64,000 nt of DNA, taken from the NCBI GenBank assembly GCA_964602475.1, contig CAZRRN010000001.1:1-64000 (forward strand), given 5' to 3'. This document shows positions 1 through 8,787 of this stretch, in pieces. A program made the translations under genes and the position numbers. This DNA is from SZUA-448 sp964602475 (GTDB taxonomy: Bacteria; Bacillota; Clostridia; Lachnospirales; Lachnospiraceae). The stretch's first letter is position 1, and the number at the start of each line of letters is the position of its first letter. The notes below the pieces were generated by a model. It saw only the letters and a program-made list of their open reading frames with translations. It was not told where the DNA came from and ran no database searches.

Positions 1-785
1 AGTCGTGGTGGGAAGTGCGAATATACAGAACTGCAACGTATCCTCGACCTGTTGCAACCATTTAATCCGATGAGCAGATTGAACAGCGTAGCACGGTCGC
101 GCACCCGAATATTCTTGGAACGTGTTACGGTGCTGAAGATTTCTTCAGAGTAATAAAACGAATTATGGTCTCCCTGTTCAAAGGAAAGGTACGGATAGGG
201 CGCAAGTTCTTCCATTGTAACGGAAGACATCTTGGCAAGAGGATTACCGGTGCTGATAAAAATATGAGGCTTTGCAACGAAAAGCTCCGTAAAGCTTAGA
301 TCCTTTGCCTGGAGAACCTTGTTCAGAACAGCCTCGTTGAATGCATTGTAATACAAGATTCCAAGCTCGCTTTTCATTCCCGCAACATCATCAATAACTT
401 CGTAGGTTTGTGTTTCGCGCAGGCTGAAATCATACCGGTCTCCCCCACATTCTCTGATCAGATCGACAAGCGCATCTACAGCAAAAGAATAGTGCTGCGT
501 GGAAACACAGAACTCCTGTTTTACGGAGGCGCCGGTTTTGTACTTCTCCTCCAGAAGAGAAGCCTGTTCTAAAACCTGACGTGCATAGCCAAGAAAAACC
601 TCTCCGTCTTTGGAAACCACAATTCCGCGGTTGGTACGGTCAAAAACAGCCAGATTCATTTCTTTCTCCAGCTCTCTTACGGATTTGGTCAGGCTGGGCT
701 GCGCAAGAAAAAGCTCCTTTGCTGCTGCACTGAAGGAGCCTGTTTCTGCAATCGTTACAATATATCTTAACTGTTGAAGTGTCAT
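1..785 (-). CDS. LysR-family transcriptional regulator (C-terminal part cut by window edge)
   Basis: The N-terminus is a typical LysR winged helix-turn-helix: it begins MTLQQLRYIVTIAETGSF and continues through AAKELFLAQPSLTKSVRELE to about residue 60. A LysR substrate-binding domain follows, with FVAKPHIFISTGNPLA near residue 155. The ATG at 785 is preceded by AAGGAGG, which fixes the start. It lies 24 bases downstream of the DegV gene on the same strand, so the two may be co-transcribed. The effector and target genes cannot be told. The last 18 or so codons before the window edge no longer read like the family, so the extreme 3' part may hold a frameshift or may simply diverge. Confidence 0.85.
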   Translation of the reverse strand, partial: MTLQQLRYIVTIAETGSFSAAAKELFLAQPSLTKSVRELEKEMNLAVFDRTNRGIVVSKDGEVFLGYARQVLEQASLLEEKYKTGASVKQEFCVSTQHYSFAVDALVDLIRECGGDRYDFSLRETQTYEVIDDVAGMKSELGILYYNAFNEAVLNKVLQAKDLSFTELFVAKPHIFISTGNPLAKMSSVTMEELAPYPYLSFEQGDHNSFYYSEEIFSTVTRSKNIRVRDRATLFNLLIGLNGCNRSRIRCSSVYSHFPPR

Positions 786-809
786 TGTGCCTCCTTAACC
801 GGGGCAGCA

Positions 810-1673
810 TTATTTTGTCATGAACAGAATTCCAAGAGTGTTGGGTCCGCAGTGACTGGAGATAGTACAGCTTGCACGCGTTTCAATAACCTCGTCAAAG
901 GCCAGAATTTCGTTTATTTTATTGCGAACAAGCTCCACATACGAAGCATCAATTCCTGCGTGTGTAATGAAAATGCGGGAAGTGTCAATGGTAGCATGAT
1001 CATAGGACGCAAGCTCGTCTTCTACGTATTTTATTAAGACACGGTCAAGTTTTCCGCGGTATTTCCGTCCGACAGACATAGCACCGGAATGATTGTTCAC
1101 TACAATGCAGGGCTTCAACCCCAAAAGATTGGCAGCAAATGCAGTTACGGCGGAACAGCGCCCACCGGCACTCATGAAGGTCAAAGTGTCAAGGATAAAG
1201 CTTGCGTGGCTTTGTGAGGTCATGGAACGAAGCTGCAGCTGGATATCAGCGGCAGACTTTCCTTCTGCAATCAGTTCTGCGGCCTTAATGACCAGCAGAC
1301 CGATTCCGGTTGAAAGGTTACAGGAATCCACCGGATATACGCCTGTCAGTTCCGATGCGGTCATACAGCTGTTCTGATAGGAACAGGAGAGTGCTCCGCC
1401 GATTGCAATATAAAGAACCTCATAGCCCTGTTCAATCCATGGAGAAAAGGCCTTAAGATATTCAGTAGTATTAATTGCAGCCGTCTTCGGAAGTATTTTC
1501 TTCTCATAATAGTTCTTGTAGACGTCATTTGGTTTAAGGTCAACAGAATCAAGATAATCCTTTCCTTCAAAAAGGACATGAAGAGGAATAATATGAACGT
1601 GGTACTTTGCTATCAACTCATCACCGAGGTCGGAGGGACTGTCAGCGAAGAGAACAACGGGTTTGGTTTCCAT
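810..1673 (-). CDS. DegV family fatty-acid-binding protein
   Basis: This 287-residue protein has the length and two-lobe pattern of DegV/EDD proteins. The N-terminal strand VVLFADSPSDL corresponds to the family's TDSxxDL. The segments INTTEYLKAFSPW and YEVLYIAIGGALSCSYQNS correspond to the conserved T-S-P and SSxLSGTYQ regions. The family binds fatty acids and, in several Firmicutes, presents them to fatty acid kinase FakA. No fakA lies in the window, so that role is only a family expectation. An AGGAG lies just upstream of the ATG. The cysteine-rich tail (RASCTISSHCGPNTLGILFM) keeps the family's HxGPG-like motif. The LysR gene follows closely downstream. Confidence 0.9.
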   Translation of the reverse strand: METKPVVLFADSPSDLGDELIAKYHVHIIPLHVLFEGKDYLDSVDLKPNDVYKNYYEKKILPKTAAINTTEYLKAFSPWIEQGYEVLYIAIGGALSCSYQNSCMTASELTGVYPVDSCNLSTGIGLLVIKAAELIAEGKSAADIQLQLRSMTSQSHASFILDTLTFMSAGGRCSAVTAFAANLLGLKPCIVVNNHSGAMSVGRKYRGKLDRVLIKYVEDELASYDHATIDTSRIFITHAGIDASYVELVRNKINEILAFDEVIETRASCTISSHCGPNTLGILFMTK

Positions 1674-1777
1674 AAGTATCTCCTAATGATTAATCAGTAC
1701 AAAAACATTTTACTACAGTAAGAACCGAAATGCAAGGCTGGCAAGGAGTCTGTTCCTTTGGTCAAATTATAAAAATT

Positions 1778-2650
1778 TTATAAAGATTCGGATTCTGCGC
1801 CAAGGACAAGGCATCCGACAATTCCCTGAGTACCCTGTAAACCGGCAGGTACTATATAGGAGTCGGTGTCGTCCAGCTCTCCGGTATGGATGTAACCATT
1901 CAGAAGCTCAAGAAAGCGCCTTCGAATCATAGAAAACAGCTGAGTCTGCTTCATTACACCTCCGCCGAGAATAATACGTTCCGGGGAAAGTGTCAGGGTA
2001 TAGTTAACTAAAGCCTGTGCAAGATAATCACTTTCCATTTCCCAGACCTCCCGAACCTCAGCAAGTTCATAAGCCTTTCGCCCCCAGCGTGCTTCAATAG
2101 CGGGTCCGGCGGCGAGACCTTCAAAGCAGCCTTTGTGGTATGGGCAGCAGCCTTCAAAGGTATCATGCGCAGATTTTGCCAGATAAATGTGGCCGGCTTC
2201 CGGATGTAGCATACCATGTAAAAGCTTTCCTTCTGAGAGAACGCCGACACCAATCCCGGTACCTATGGTAATGTAAATTGCGGAACGAAGCCCCTTTGCG
2301 GCGCCAAAACGGGCTTCACCAAGAGCCGCTGCGTTGACGTCCGTATCGAAACCGGCTGGAACGGAAAGTGCTCGGGTTAATGTTCCGAGTAAATCATAAT
2401 TCCTCCAGGGGAGTTTTGGTGTTGTGGTTATAAACCCGTATGTAGACGAAGCCGGATGGAGATCCACCGGGCCGAAGCTTCCGACTCCAAGAGCTTCTAT
2501 GTTCTGTTCACGAAAATACCGAATCATTTCCGGCATAGTCTGCTCCGGGGTCTCTGTCGGTAGACTGATCTGGTCATAAATACAGCCATTTTCGTTCCCG
2601 ACCGCACATACCATTTTGGTGCCTCCGGCCTCTAGTGCTCCAATTCGCAT
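1778..2650 (-). CDS. ROK-family sugar kinase, probably fructokinase
   Basis: This 290-residue ROK kinase opens with the phosphate-binding motif GALEAGGTKMVCAVG and carries the second nucleotide motif ITIGTGIGVGVL near residue 135. The region HPEAGHIYL followed by CCPYHKGCFEGLAAGPA supplies the His-Cys-His-Cys zinc site of the ROK fructokinase branch. The likely reaction is ATP-dependent phosphorylation of fructose at O6, in the cytoplasm. The start is the ATG at 2650, with GAGG of the upstream repeat as ribosome binding site. The gene follows the HAD phosphatase on the same strand, and the 94-bp repeat element separates them. Other hexoses as substrate cannot be excluded. Confidence 0.85.
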   Translation of the reverse strand: MRIGALEAGGTKMVCAVGNENGCIYDQISLPTETPEQTMPEMIRYFREQNIEALGVGSFGPVDLHPASSTYGFITTTPKLPWRNYDLLGTLTRALSVPAGFDTDVNAAALGEARFGAAKGLRSAIYITIGTGIGVGVLSEGKLLHGMLHPEAGHIYLAKSAHDTFEGCCPYHKGCFEGLAAGPAIEARWGRKAYELAEVREVWEMESDYLAQALVNYTLTLSPERIILGGGVMKQTQLFSMIRRRFLELLNGYIHTGELDDTDSYIVPAGLQGTQGIVGCLVLGAESESL

Positions 2651-2657
2651 ATTTAAT

Positions 2658-2751
2658 CCTCATTTCTGCGCGTCTTTTTGTGCATAACAGAATTTGTGTC
2701 AAGCACCGCGCAGGCACAAATCTGTGTGTGAAAGGTTCATCTTTCACACTA
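2658..2751 (-). repeat. 94-bp structured repeat (type A), copy 1, upstream of the ROK kinase
   Basis: Read on the minus strand, this element begins with a 9-bp hairpin (GTGTGAAAG, six-base loop, CTTTCACAC). It continues with TTTGTGCCTGCGCGG and TGCTTGACACAAA, whose outer six bases pair, and ends in GCGCAGAAATGAGG, eleven bases before the ATG of the ROK kinase. The same element, with roughly eight differences, lies at 38038-38131 immediately before rubrerythrin. The pairing arms of hairpin 1 are identical while its loop differs. Confidence 0.85.
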
Positions 2752-2775
2752 TCCCCATTTCTCAAAGTACACGTA

Positions 2776-3627
2776 TTATTCCTTTGATAAGATGTACCGT
2801 TCAATTGCAGCGGCAACACCATCCTCGTCGTTGGATAGAGTCACAGCATCCGCTTTTTGCCGGATTTCTTCCGGCGCATTGCCCATGGCAATTCCAAGTC
2901 CGGCATAATCTATCATCGGCAAATCATTATAACCGTCACCGATTGCAATGATTTCTTCACGATGGATTCCGTAATATTCTGACAGCCTTTCCAGTGCAAG
3001 AGCTTTGGAACATTTCTTATCAACAAATTCGAGAAAAAGCGGATTGGAGGTAAAGTAATTAATGTGTTCCCGGATTGAATCGGAATTGACAGCTGCCTGC
3101 AGATCTGCCATGTGTTCAAGGTCATCATACCAGATAACCTTTGTGACACCCTGGGCGGCAAGTGCATTGATATCGTTGATCAACTCCGGTTCGACCTGTG
3201 ATATTTTTCGGTATTCTGCGATACGTTGATTGAATTCACTGACATACAGCCGGTTTTGTGACCATACAATCAGCGTAGAGCCAAGTTCCATACCAAGTGT
3301 CATAATCCGATAGGCATCTGCTTTTGACAGACCTTGCTCGAAAATAATCTTGTGAGAGGGACCTACAGCAACCATAGCTCCGTTATAAAGGATAAACGGA
3401 AGATCCTCGATTCCGAGCAGTCCGGTAAAATACGGAGCCGCATGAACCGGACGTCCGGTTGAAATACAGAAAACGGTGCCGAGAGAGTCGGCCTTTTGTA
3501 TGGCTTCCCTGTTAACCTTTGACAGCTGTTTTTGGCTGTTCAGTAAAGTACCGTCCACGTCGACGGCGACCAGCTTATATCTCATGGCTGATGAATGAAA
3601 TCTCATTGAATCAGAAAAGGATTTCAT
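2776..3627 (-). CDS. Cof-type HAD-superfamily phosphatase
   Basis: This 283-residue HAD hydrolase of the Cof/YidA type has motif I VDVDGTLLNSQ near residue 25, motif II STGRP, a type IIB cap in the middle, and motif IV IGDGYNDLPMI near residue 230. It is expected to dephosphorylate small sugar phosphates or nucleotides in the cytoplasm, and the exact substrate is unknown. The ATG at 3627 follows GAAAGGA; a TTG at 3639 and a later ATG at MRYKLVAVDVDG are alternatives. It stands upstream of the ROK kinase on the same strand, a pairing that suits sugar-phosphate homeostasis (inference). Confidence 0.88.
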   Translation of the reverse strand: MKSFSDSMRFHSSAMRYKLVAVDVDGTLLNSQKQLSKVNREAIQKADSLGTVFCISTGRPVHAAPYFTGLLGIEDLPFILYNGAMVAVGPSHKIIFEQGLSKADAYRIMTLGMELGSTLIVWSQNRLYVSEFNQRIAEYRKISQVEPELINDINALAAQGVTKVIWYDDLEHMADLQAAVNSDSIREHINYFTSNPLFLEFVDKKCSKALALERLSEYYGIHREEIIAIGDGYNDLPMIDYAGLGIAMGNAPEEIRQKADAVTLSNDEDGVAAAIERYILSKE

Positions 3628-3826
3628 TATTCCTTTCAATTATTTAAAACTGTAATAATAACATACTCAATTCATCAGAGGAAAGCAAGCAAAAGTTTTC
3701 GAGCGAATAAGAACAGAAGGATTTCCGTACACTACCTGTGAAGCCATGACATTATAGGAAGAGATACACTCTTTCAGGAAGAATTTATTTCTTCGTTTAT
3801 CAAAGACACAGGAAAGGAATGCAGCT

Positions 3827-4057
3827 ATGAACAAAAAACAAATTGTAAATGATCCTAAAATCACTTCGCGCGTGGATTCGGAAATTGATTATCGTATTAC
3901 AGAACCAAGAGTAAATGCCTGCAGCGTGACGGACTGTACAGGAGCAGTTCCTGTGGCACCGCAGTCAGAAGAAGAACTCGAGTCCTATCTTGATGTATAT
4001 CAATTTGAACCGGAGAGTGATGCTGAATATGAAAGAAAACCTTCGTCAAGAAGATGA
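3827..4057 (+). CDS. Small hypothetical protein (76 aa)
   Basis: A 76-codon frame with AGGAA eight bases before its ATG, in a stretch with no other gene. The product is hydrophilic and acidic in its C-terminal half (SEEELESYLDVYQFEPESD) and has two cysteines (CSVTDC). It lacks a signal peptide or membrane segment, and I recognise no family. It stands alone on the plus strand between divergent neighbours, and three 34-bp repeats start four bases after its stop. The ribosome binding site and bacterial-looking composition support it as real. Confidence 0.5.
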   Translation: MNKKQIVNDPKITSRVDSEIDYRITEPRVNACSVTDCTGAVPVAPQSEEELESYLDVYQFEPESDAEYERKPSSRR

Positions 4058-4061
4058 AAGC

Positions 4062-4163
4062 GAAGAACAGAAGCTGAAACAGAGCGGGAAGCTGTGAAGA
4101 ACAGAAGCTGAAACAGAGCGGGAAGCTGTGAAAAACAGAAGCCGACACAGAGCGAACATCTGA
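4062..4163 (+). repeat. Tandem 34-bp repeat, three copies
   Basis: Units start at 4062, 4096 and 4130. The first two are identical over the whole unit (gaagaacagaagctgaaac, then agagcgggaagctgt) and the third is diverged. The unit is purine-rich on the plus strand. It lies between the 76-aa frame and the membrane hydrolase gene. No stable hairpin or promoter was recognised in it. Confidence 0.8.
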
Positions 4164-4237
4164 CAGCTGAATACAGTTGTCACAGGGAACAGAAACGTGT
4201 ACAATCAAAATATACCAAAGGGAACACGGAGAAATGT

Positions 4238-6490
4238 ATGAGGAACAATCAGAAAAAACGAACCAGGAAGCAACGCTTTCGCGTGTGGATAGAATACAGG
4301 CTGCGCCGGCAAATACGCAGCCTACATAAAACTGTGGCAGCTGTGCGGGCGGCATGGGAGAGGCAATTTGCGAACACAGAAAAAGGAGTGTATCTTGGCG
4401 GAACGCTGCTGACGGGAGTTTTCTCGGGTTTTGTTTTTATGGAAACGGGACGTTCGAAGCTGTTATCATTTCTTGTTGCTGCGGCTGCGGGAAGTCTTCT
4501 TTTCATTATTATCCGGCTGTTTACGGCGCTGATTCTTAAGCTTCTGCTTTGTATGCTTTGCAGTGCTCCGGCGAAGGAGATTGTGACAGTTCTGAACCTG
4601 GCGGTCGGGCTGATTGCAATCGTTATGGTGTCATCAGGCGGTTACTGCCGTCCGTTCTGGTTCCTTTTTGGCTGCGCGGCTGCCCTGACTGAACTCTTTT
4701 TTTTCAGAAGCTTCTGGGCTCTTTTTCATCACAAAAGAAGAACCCTCCCGGTAATTCTGACGCTTACAGTCACAGCAGTGACCAATCTCTTATTCATTTT
4801 TTCCCTGATAGGTGAAGGCTTTGCAAGTTCGACAATCACAGAATACCGGGCACTTGCAGGGCTGGCTGCGGAGAACAAAACCTCAGAAACAACAGAGCTG
4901 TATTCTGTCGGAACCTTTTCTTACGGCTTGTCCGGTGAAGAATACGAATCAAAGGCTGTCGGACTGGAAGCATATGTGAAATGTTCCGGATTTTCAAAAT
5001 GGATCCGTGAGCTGTACTGGGGATTTGGTATGGATGCGGTTCCGCTTGCAGGACAGGTCTGGTATCCGAATGCAGAACGGTCGGAAGACGAGAAGTATCC
5101 GGTTCTGTTTATCATACACGGAAATCACATTATGACGGAGGAGTCGCATCTTGGGTATGCATATCTTGGGGAATATCTGGCAACTCGCGGGTATGTTGTG
5201 ATTTCAGTGGATGAGAATTGTCTGAATGGATATATCAATTTCGGACTTTCCAATGAAGACGATGCACGGGCAGTATTGCTGCTGGAAAATATTAAGTGGA
5301 TGAACGACTGGTGTACTACAGCAGAGTCGCCGCTGTACGGTCTGGCAGAATTTTCAGACCTGACGGTTGCCGGACACTCTCGTGGTGGAGAGGCAGCAGC
5401 AATTGCAGCGGTATTTAATTCTCTGGATTGTTATCCGGATAACGGAATGATTGAGTTTGATTATGGCTTTGATATCGAATCAGTCATAGCAATTGCACCA
5501 ACATGGAACCAGTATCTGCCTGCCGGACAAATGCTTTCGCTGGAGGATGTGAATTATCTGCTGGTTCAGGGAGCAAATGACGGAGACGTCAGTGTCTTTA
5601 TGGGAATGGATCAGTATCAAAATATCAGCTTTACAGGAGAGAAGGATTGTTTCAAAACTTATCTGTATGTGGCAGGGGCAAACCACGGACAATTTAATTC
5701 GGTCTGGGGAAGATACGATCAGATCATTCCGCTTCGTTGGTTCTTAAATACAAAAGAGCTGATGGAGGAGGAAAAACAACAGGAGCTTCTTTGTATCTGT
5801 ATCGAACGGTTCCTTAATGCAACAATTGAGCATGACGAAGAATCAATGAATTTCTTTGCCGACAGTGAACAGCTTTGGGAACTGCTTCCCGAAACGGTCT
5901 ATATTTCAGGCTTTCAGAATTCATCGTTTACTGCAGTAGCGGATTATGAGGAGGACTGCGATCTTGTTTCCCAGATTGACGGGACAACAGTAACCGGAAG
6001 ACTCTCAGCCTGGAAAGAAATCAGGCTTACGGACTATAGCGGTATTTACAGCTATTCGATGCAGAATCATGCGGTAAGCCTTGCCTGGACAGGAAAAGGT
6101 GCATACTATGGAATCAGATTCGAAGAAGCGGCGGACTGTTCGGAACGGGAATATCTTCAGATGGATGCGATGTTTACCGACACTCAGGCTTCCGATGTGG
6201 AGAACTTTGTCCTTTTGGATTTTACAATTACTTTGAAAGACCGGACAGGCGCGTCTGCCAGCGTTAGAGCAGGCGATTATGCACTGCTTTTTCCGCCGCT
6301 TAATCTCAGGCTTAACAAGGGCGAGTATGTTGTAAATTCGACAAATTACCGGAAGCAGCTGCAAACACTTTTGATTCCGCTGGAGGATTTTACAGGACTT
6401 GAGCTTGGCGGTATTACCGAGATACGATTAACCTTTGATCAGATAAAAGAAGGAGAAGCCGTATTTGATAATATTGGCTTCTCCAAATGA
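4238..6490 (+). CDS. Membrane-anchored alpha/beta hydrolase (esterase-like), 750 aa
   Basis: The first 45 residues are strongly basic. About five hydrophobic helices follow between residues 50 and 195. A large extracytoplasmic part then holds an alpha/beta hydrolase: YPVLFIIHGNH (oxyanion-loop strand) near residue 288 and the nucleophile elbow VAGHSRGGEAAA (G-H-S-R-G) near residue 380. A catalytic Asp and His are likely in the ANDGDVS and GANHGQFNSVWG segments. The last 170 residues look beta-rich and may be a binding or jelly-roll domain. The catalytic fold resembles chlorophyllase/PET-hydrolase-like esterases; the substrate is unknown. The start follows GGAGA. The gene is monocistronic and converges on prs. 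Confidence 0.75.
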   Translation: MRNNQKKRTRKQRFRVWIEYRLRRQIRSLHKTVAAVRAAWERQFANTEKGVYLGGTLLTGVFSGFVFMETGRSKLLSFLVAAAAGSLLFIIIRLFTALILKLLLCMLCSAPAKEIVTVLNLAVGLIAIVMVSSGGYCRPFWFLFGCAAALTELFFFRSFWALFHHKRRTLPVILTLTVTAVTNLLFIFSLIGEGFASSTITEYRALAGLAAENKTSETTELYSVGTFSYGLSGEEYESKAVGLEAYVKCSGFSKWIRELYWGFGMDAVPLAGQVWYPNAERSEDEKYPVLFIIHGNHIMTEESHLGYAYLGEYLATRGYVVISVDENCLNGYINFGLSNEDDARAVLLLENIKWMNDWCTTAESPLYGLAEFSDLTVAGHSRGGEAAAIAAVFNSLDCYPDNGMIEFDYGFDIESVIAIAPTWNQYLPAGQMLSLEDVNYLLVQGANDGDVSVFMGMDQYQNISFTGEKDCFKTYLYVAGANHGQFNSVWGRYDQIIPLRWFLNTKELMEEEKQQELLCICIERFLNATIEHDEESMNFFADSEQLWELLPETVYISGFQNSSFTAVADYEEDCDLVSQIDGTTVTGRLSAWKEIRLTDYSGIYSYSMQNHAVSLAWTGKGAYYGIRFEEAADCSEREYLQMDAMFTDTQASDVENFVLLDFTITLKDRTGASASVRAGDYALLFPPLNLRLNKGEYVVNSTNYRKQLQTLLIPLEDFTGLELGGITEIRLTFDQIKEGEAVFDNIGFSK

Positions 6491-6518
6491 AAACAAAATC
6501 AGTAAATAATAGCTTCGT

Positions 6519-7688
6519 TTATTTTTTGTATTTGTTAATAATCTTTCGGATCCGTTCGGTCGGATCCAGCAGTTCACTGATTGAACGGTCGTGATTCAGG
6601 GTATCAATCAGTAATGCAATGTATTTACTCATATCGGCATTGATATAATATGGTCTTGCTAACAGCTCGTCGGTCTGATAAATCAGGTTTGTCGTAATGA
6701 TACGGTAAATCAGTCCGGACTGGTATGCTTCATCAAATTTCTGAAGCCCGTTGGTAAATAATCCGAAGGTTGCGCAGACAAAAATTCTGCCGGCCTTTCT
6801 TTTTTTCAGTTCACGTGCAACGTCAAAGGTGCTTTCACCGGAGGAAATCATATCGTCAATAACGATAACATCCTTTCCTTCAACGTCGGTACCTAGAAAT
6901 TCGTGGGCAACAATCGGATTGCGTCCGTTTTCAATTACAGTATAATCTCTTCTTTTATAGAACATGCCCATGTCAACTCCAAGCACATTTGCAAAATAAA
7001 CGGCACGATCCATGGCTCCTTCATCCGGACTGATAATCATCATCTTCTGTGAATCAATCTGCAGATCGGGAACATTCCGGATTAACGCCTTAATAAACTG
7101 ATAGGTCGGACGGATTGTCTCGAAGGTCTTGAGGGGAATCGCATTCTGAACACGTGGATCGTGTGCATCAAAGGTGATAATGCTTTCAACTCCCATGTTG
7201 GTCAGTTCCTGCAGGGCAAGTGCGCAGTCAAGGGATTCACGGGCGCTGCGCTTATGCTGGCGGCTTTCGTAAAGGTAAGGCATGATGACGGTAATCCGCC
7301 TTGCTTTTCCTCCAAGAGCGGAGATGACACGTTTCAAATCCTGATAATGATCATCCGGTGACATATGGTTAGGATATCCGAAGACCGAGTAGGTGAGACT
7401 GTAATTGCAGACATCAACCAGAAGGTAAATGTCGTCTCCGCGGACAGAAGCCTTCAGAATACTCTTTGATTCGCCGGTACCGAACCGGGGGCAGGCCGCA
7501 TCTACCAGATAAGAGTCACGTTTGTAGCCGGCAAAAGCAATATTGGTGGTATGTTCACTTTCCCTTTCGTTCCGCCATTCGGCGATGTAATTGTTGACCT
7601 TTTGCCCAAGCTTTTTGCTGCTTTCCAAAGCAATGATTCCGAGTGTTCCTACCGGAATTGATTCCAACAGTACCTGCTGCTTTGTCAT
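6519..7688 (-). CDS. prs: Ribose-phosphate pyrophosphokinase (long form)
   Basis: The enzyme makes PRPP from ribose 5-phosphate and ATP for nucleotide, His and Trp synthesis. The PRPP-binding loop DVIVIDDMISSGES lies near residue 270, and the ATP/flexible loop region VIMPYLYESRQHKRSARES near residue 135. At 389 residues it is longer than the usual 310-320, with an N-terminal extension and inserts; this long form is common in Lachnospiraceae-like genomes (recalled knowledge). Its ATG follows AGGAGGAAG and lies 10 bases after dnaI, so it is the last gene of the dnaD-dnaI-prs unit. Confidence 0.92.
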   Translation of the reverse strand: MTKQQVLLESIPVGTLGIIALESSKKLGQKVNNYIAEWRNERESEHTTNIAFAGYKRDSYLVDAACPRFGTGESKSILKASVRGDDIYLLVDVCNYSLTYSVFGYPNHMSPDDHYQDLKRVISALGGKARRITVIMPYLYESRQHKRSARESLDCALALQELTNMGVESIITFDAHDPRVQNAIPLKTFETIRPTYQFIKALIRNVPDLQIDSQKMMIISPDEGAMDRAVYFANVLGVDMGMFYKRRDYTVIENGRNPIVAHEFLGTDVEGKDVIVIDDMISSGESTFDVARELKKRKAGRIFVCATFGLFTNGLQKFDEAYQSGLIYRIITTNLIYQTDELLARPYYINADMSKYIALLIDTLNHDRSISELLDPTERIRKIINKYKK

Positions 7689-7698
7689 GTTCTTCCTC

Positions 7699-8679
7699 CT
7701 AGAATAGTTTTTTCAGACGAATGTCCTCTCCGATGATTTTTAAAAGTATATAATCGCTGGTAATTCTTGAAAAAATACGTTCACTGTAGGTGTTTTTAAT
7801 TTGTTCAAAGGACAGATTGGTTGATATGATCGTGGATTTCTGTTTCAGATGCCGCTCGTTGATACACATATAGAGCTGTGTACTGATAAAAGAATTTGTC
7901 AGCTCCGTGCCAAGATCGTCGATGATCAGAAGATCGCAATCCAAAATAAATTCAAATTTTTCCGGACTTTCCTCCGAATCACGGTTGAATTTATGTTGTT
8001 CTAAAAGCTCAAAAAGCTCATAGGCTGTGAAATAAATAACGGAATGTGCGCTGTCAATCAGTTCTTTTGCTATGCAGTTTGTCAGGAACGTCTTTCCGAC
8101 TCCGGTATTTCCGTAAATCAGAAGGTTGCTGTAAGATTCGTCAAACTGCTCAATGAACTTCTTTACTGTAGCGGTAACATTCCGGATATTTGCAAGAGGG
8201 GTAAGTCTGGTCTGTGGATCTGTCTTACTGTCGGAATAATACTGATAGGAAAAATGCTCGAAATTCTGGGTCAGGATTGAGTTGCGGACATTACTCTGTG
8301 AATAAAGCAGATCAACAACAGCCTGACGGAAACAATGGCATTTGCCGGTGCCGATATATCCGGTATCCTTACAATCAGGACACTGATATACCATGGAAAG
8401 ATAATCCGCCGGATAGCCCGCGCCTGTAAGAAGTCTAAGCTTATGTTCTGTAATTGCACGGTTAGATTCCTGAAGCTCGGAATTTGGAACAGCATTGCCG
8501 AACAGTGCTGATTTTGCCCACTGAACAGAATCAGAAGCAAGTCTCTGTTCAAGAACCTGAAGTTCCGGAACACGCCGAAAGACCTCTTTTTTACGGAGGT
8601 CCAGTTCGTACCTGTCCTGAAGCAGACGATGATCGTACATACGAAGTATTTCGTTGTATTGCCGGTTATTTAACGACAT
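7699..8679 (-). CDS. dnaI: DnaI/DnaC-like helicase loader ATPase
   Basis: This AAA+ ATPase is expected to load the replicative helicase DnaB. The N-terminal 100 residues are helical and lead into a zinc-binding knuckle, CPDCKDTGYIGTGKCHCF. Walker A (YGNTGVGKTFL) lies near residue 175 and Walker B (LLIIDDLGTE) near residue 240, followed by a sensor-type STNLSFEQI. I chose the ATG at 8679 (MSLNNRQYNEIL) because TGAGGAAAT precedes it; the frame stays open to 8736 without a better start. The gene sits between dnaD and prs. IstB-like ATPases of transposons are similar, but the zinc knuckle and the dnaD neighbour favour DnaI. Confidence 0.88.
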   Translation of the reverse strand: MSLNNRQYNEILRMYDHRLLQDRYELDLRKKEVFRRVPELQVLEQRLASDSVQWAKSALFGNAVPNSELQESNRAITEHKLRLLTGAGYPADYLSMVYQCPDCKDTGYIGTGKCHCFRQAVVDLLYSQSNVRNSILTQNFEHFSYQYYSDSKTDPQTRLTPLANIRNVTATVKKFIEQFDESYSNLLIYGNTGVGKTFLTNCIAKELIDSAHSVIYFTAYELFELLEQHKFNRDSEESPEKFEFILDCDLLIIDDLGTELTNSFISTQLYMCINERHLKQKSTIISTNLSFEQIKNTYSERIFSRITSDYILLKIIGEDIRLKKLF

Positions 8680-8787
8680 GATTTCCTCATGCGGTGACTG
8701 TTTTACAGGAGCCGCTAATGGCAGCAGGTTTGGCACCGCACAAACCCGCCGAGTGAGAACTTGAAAATATCACCCTTCTCTCCCGTG

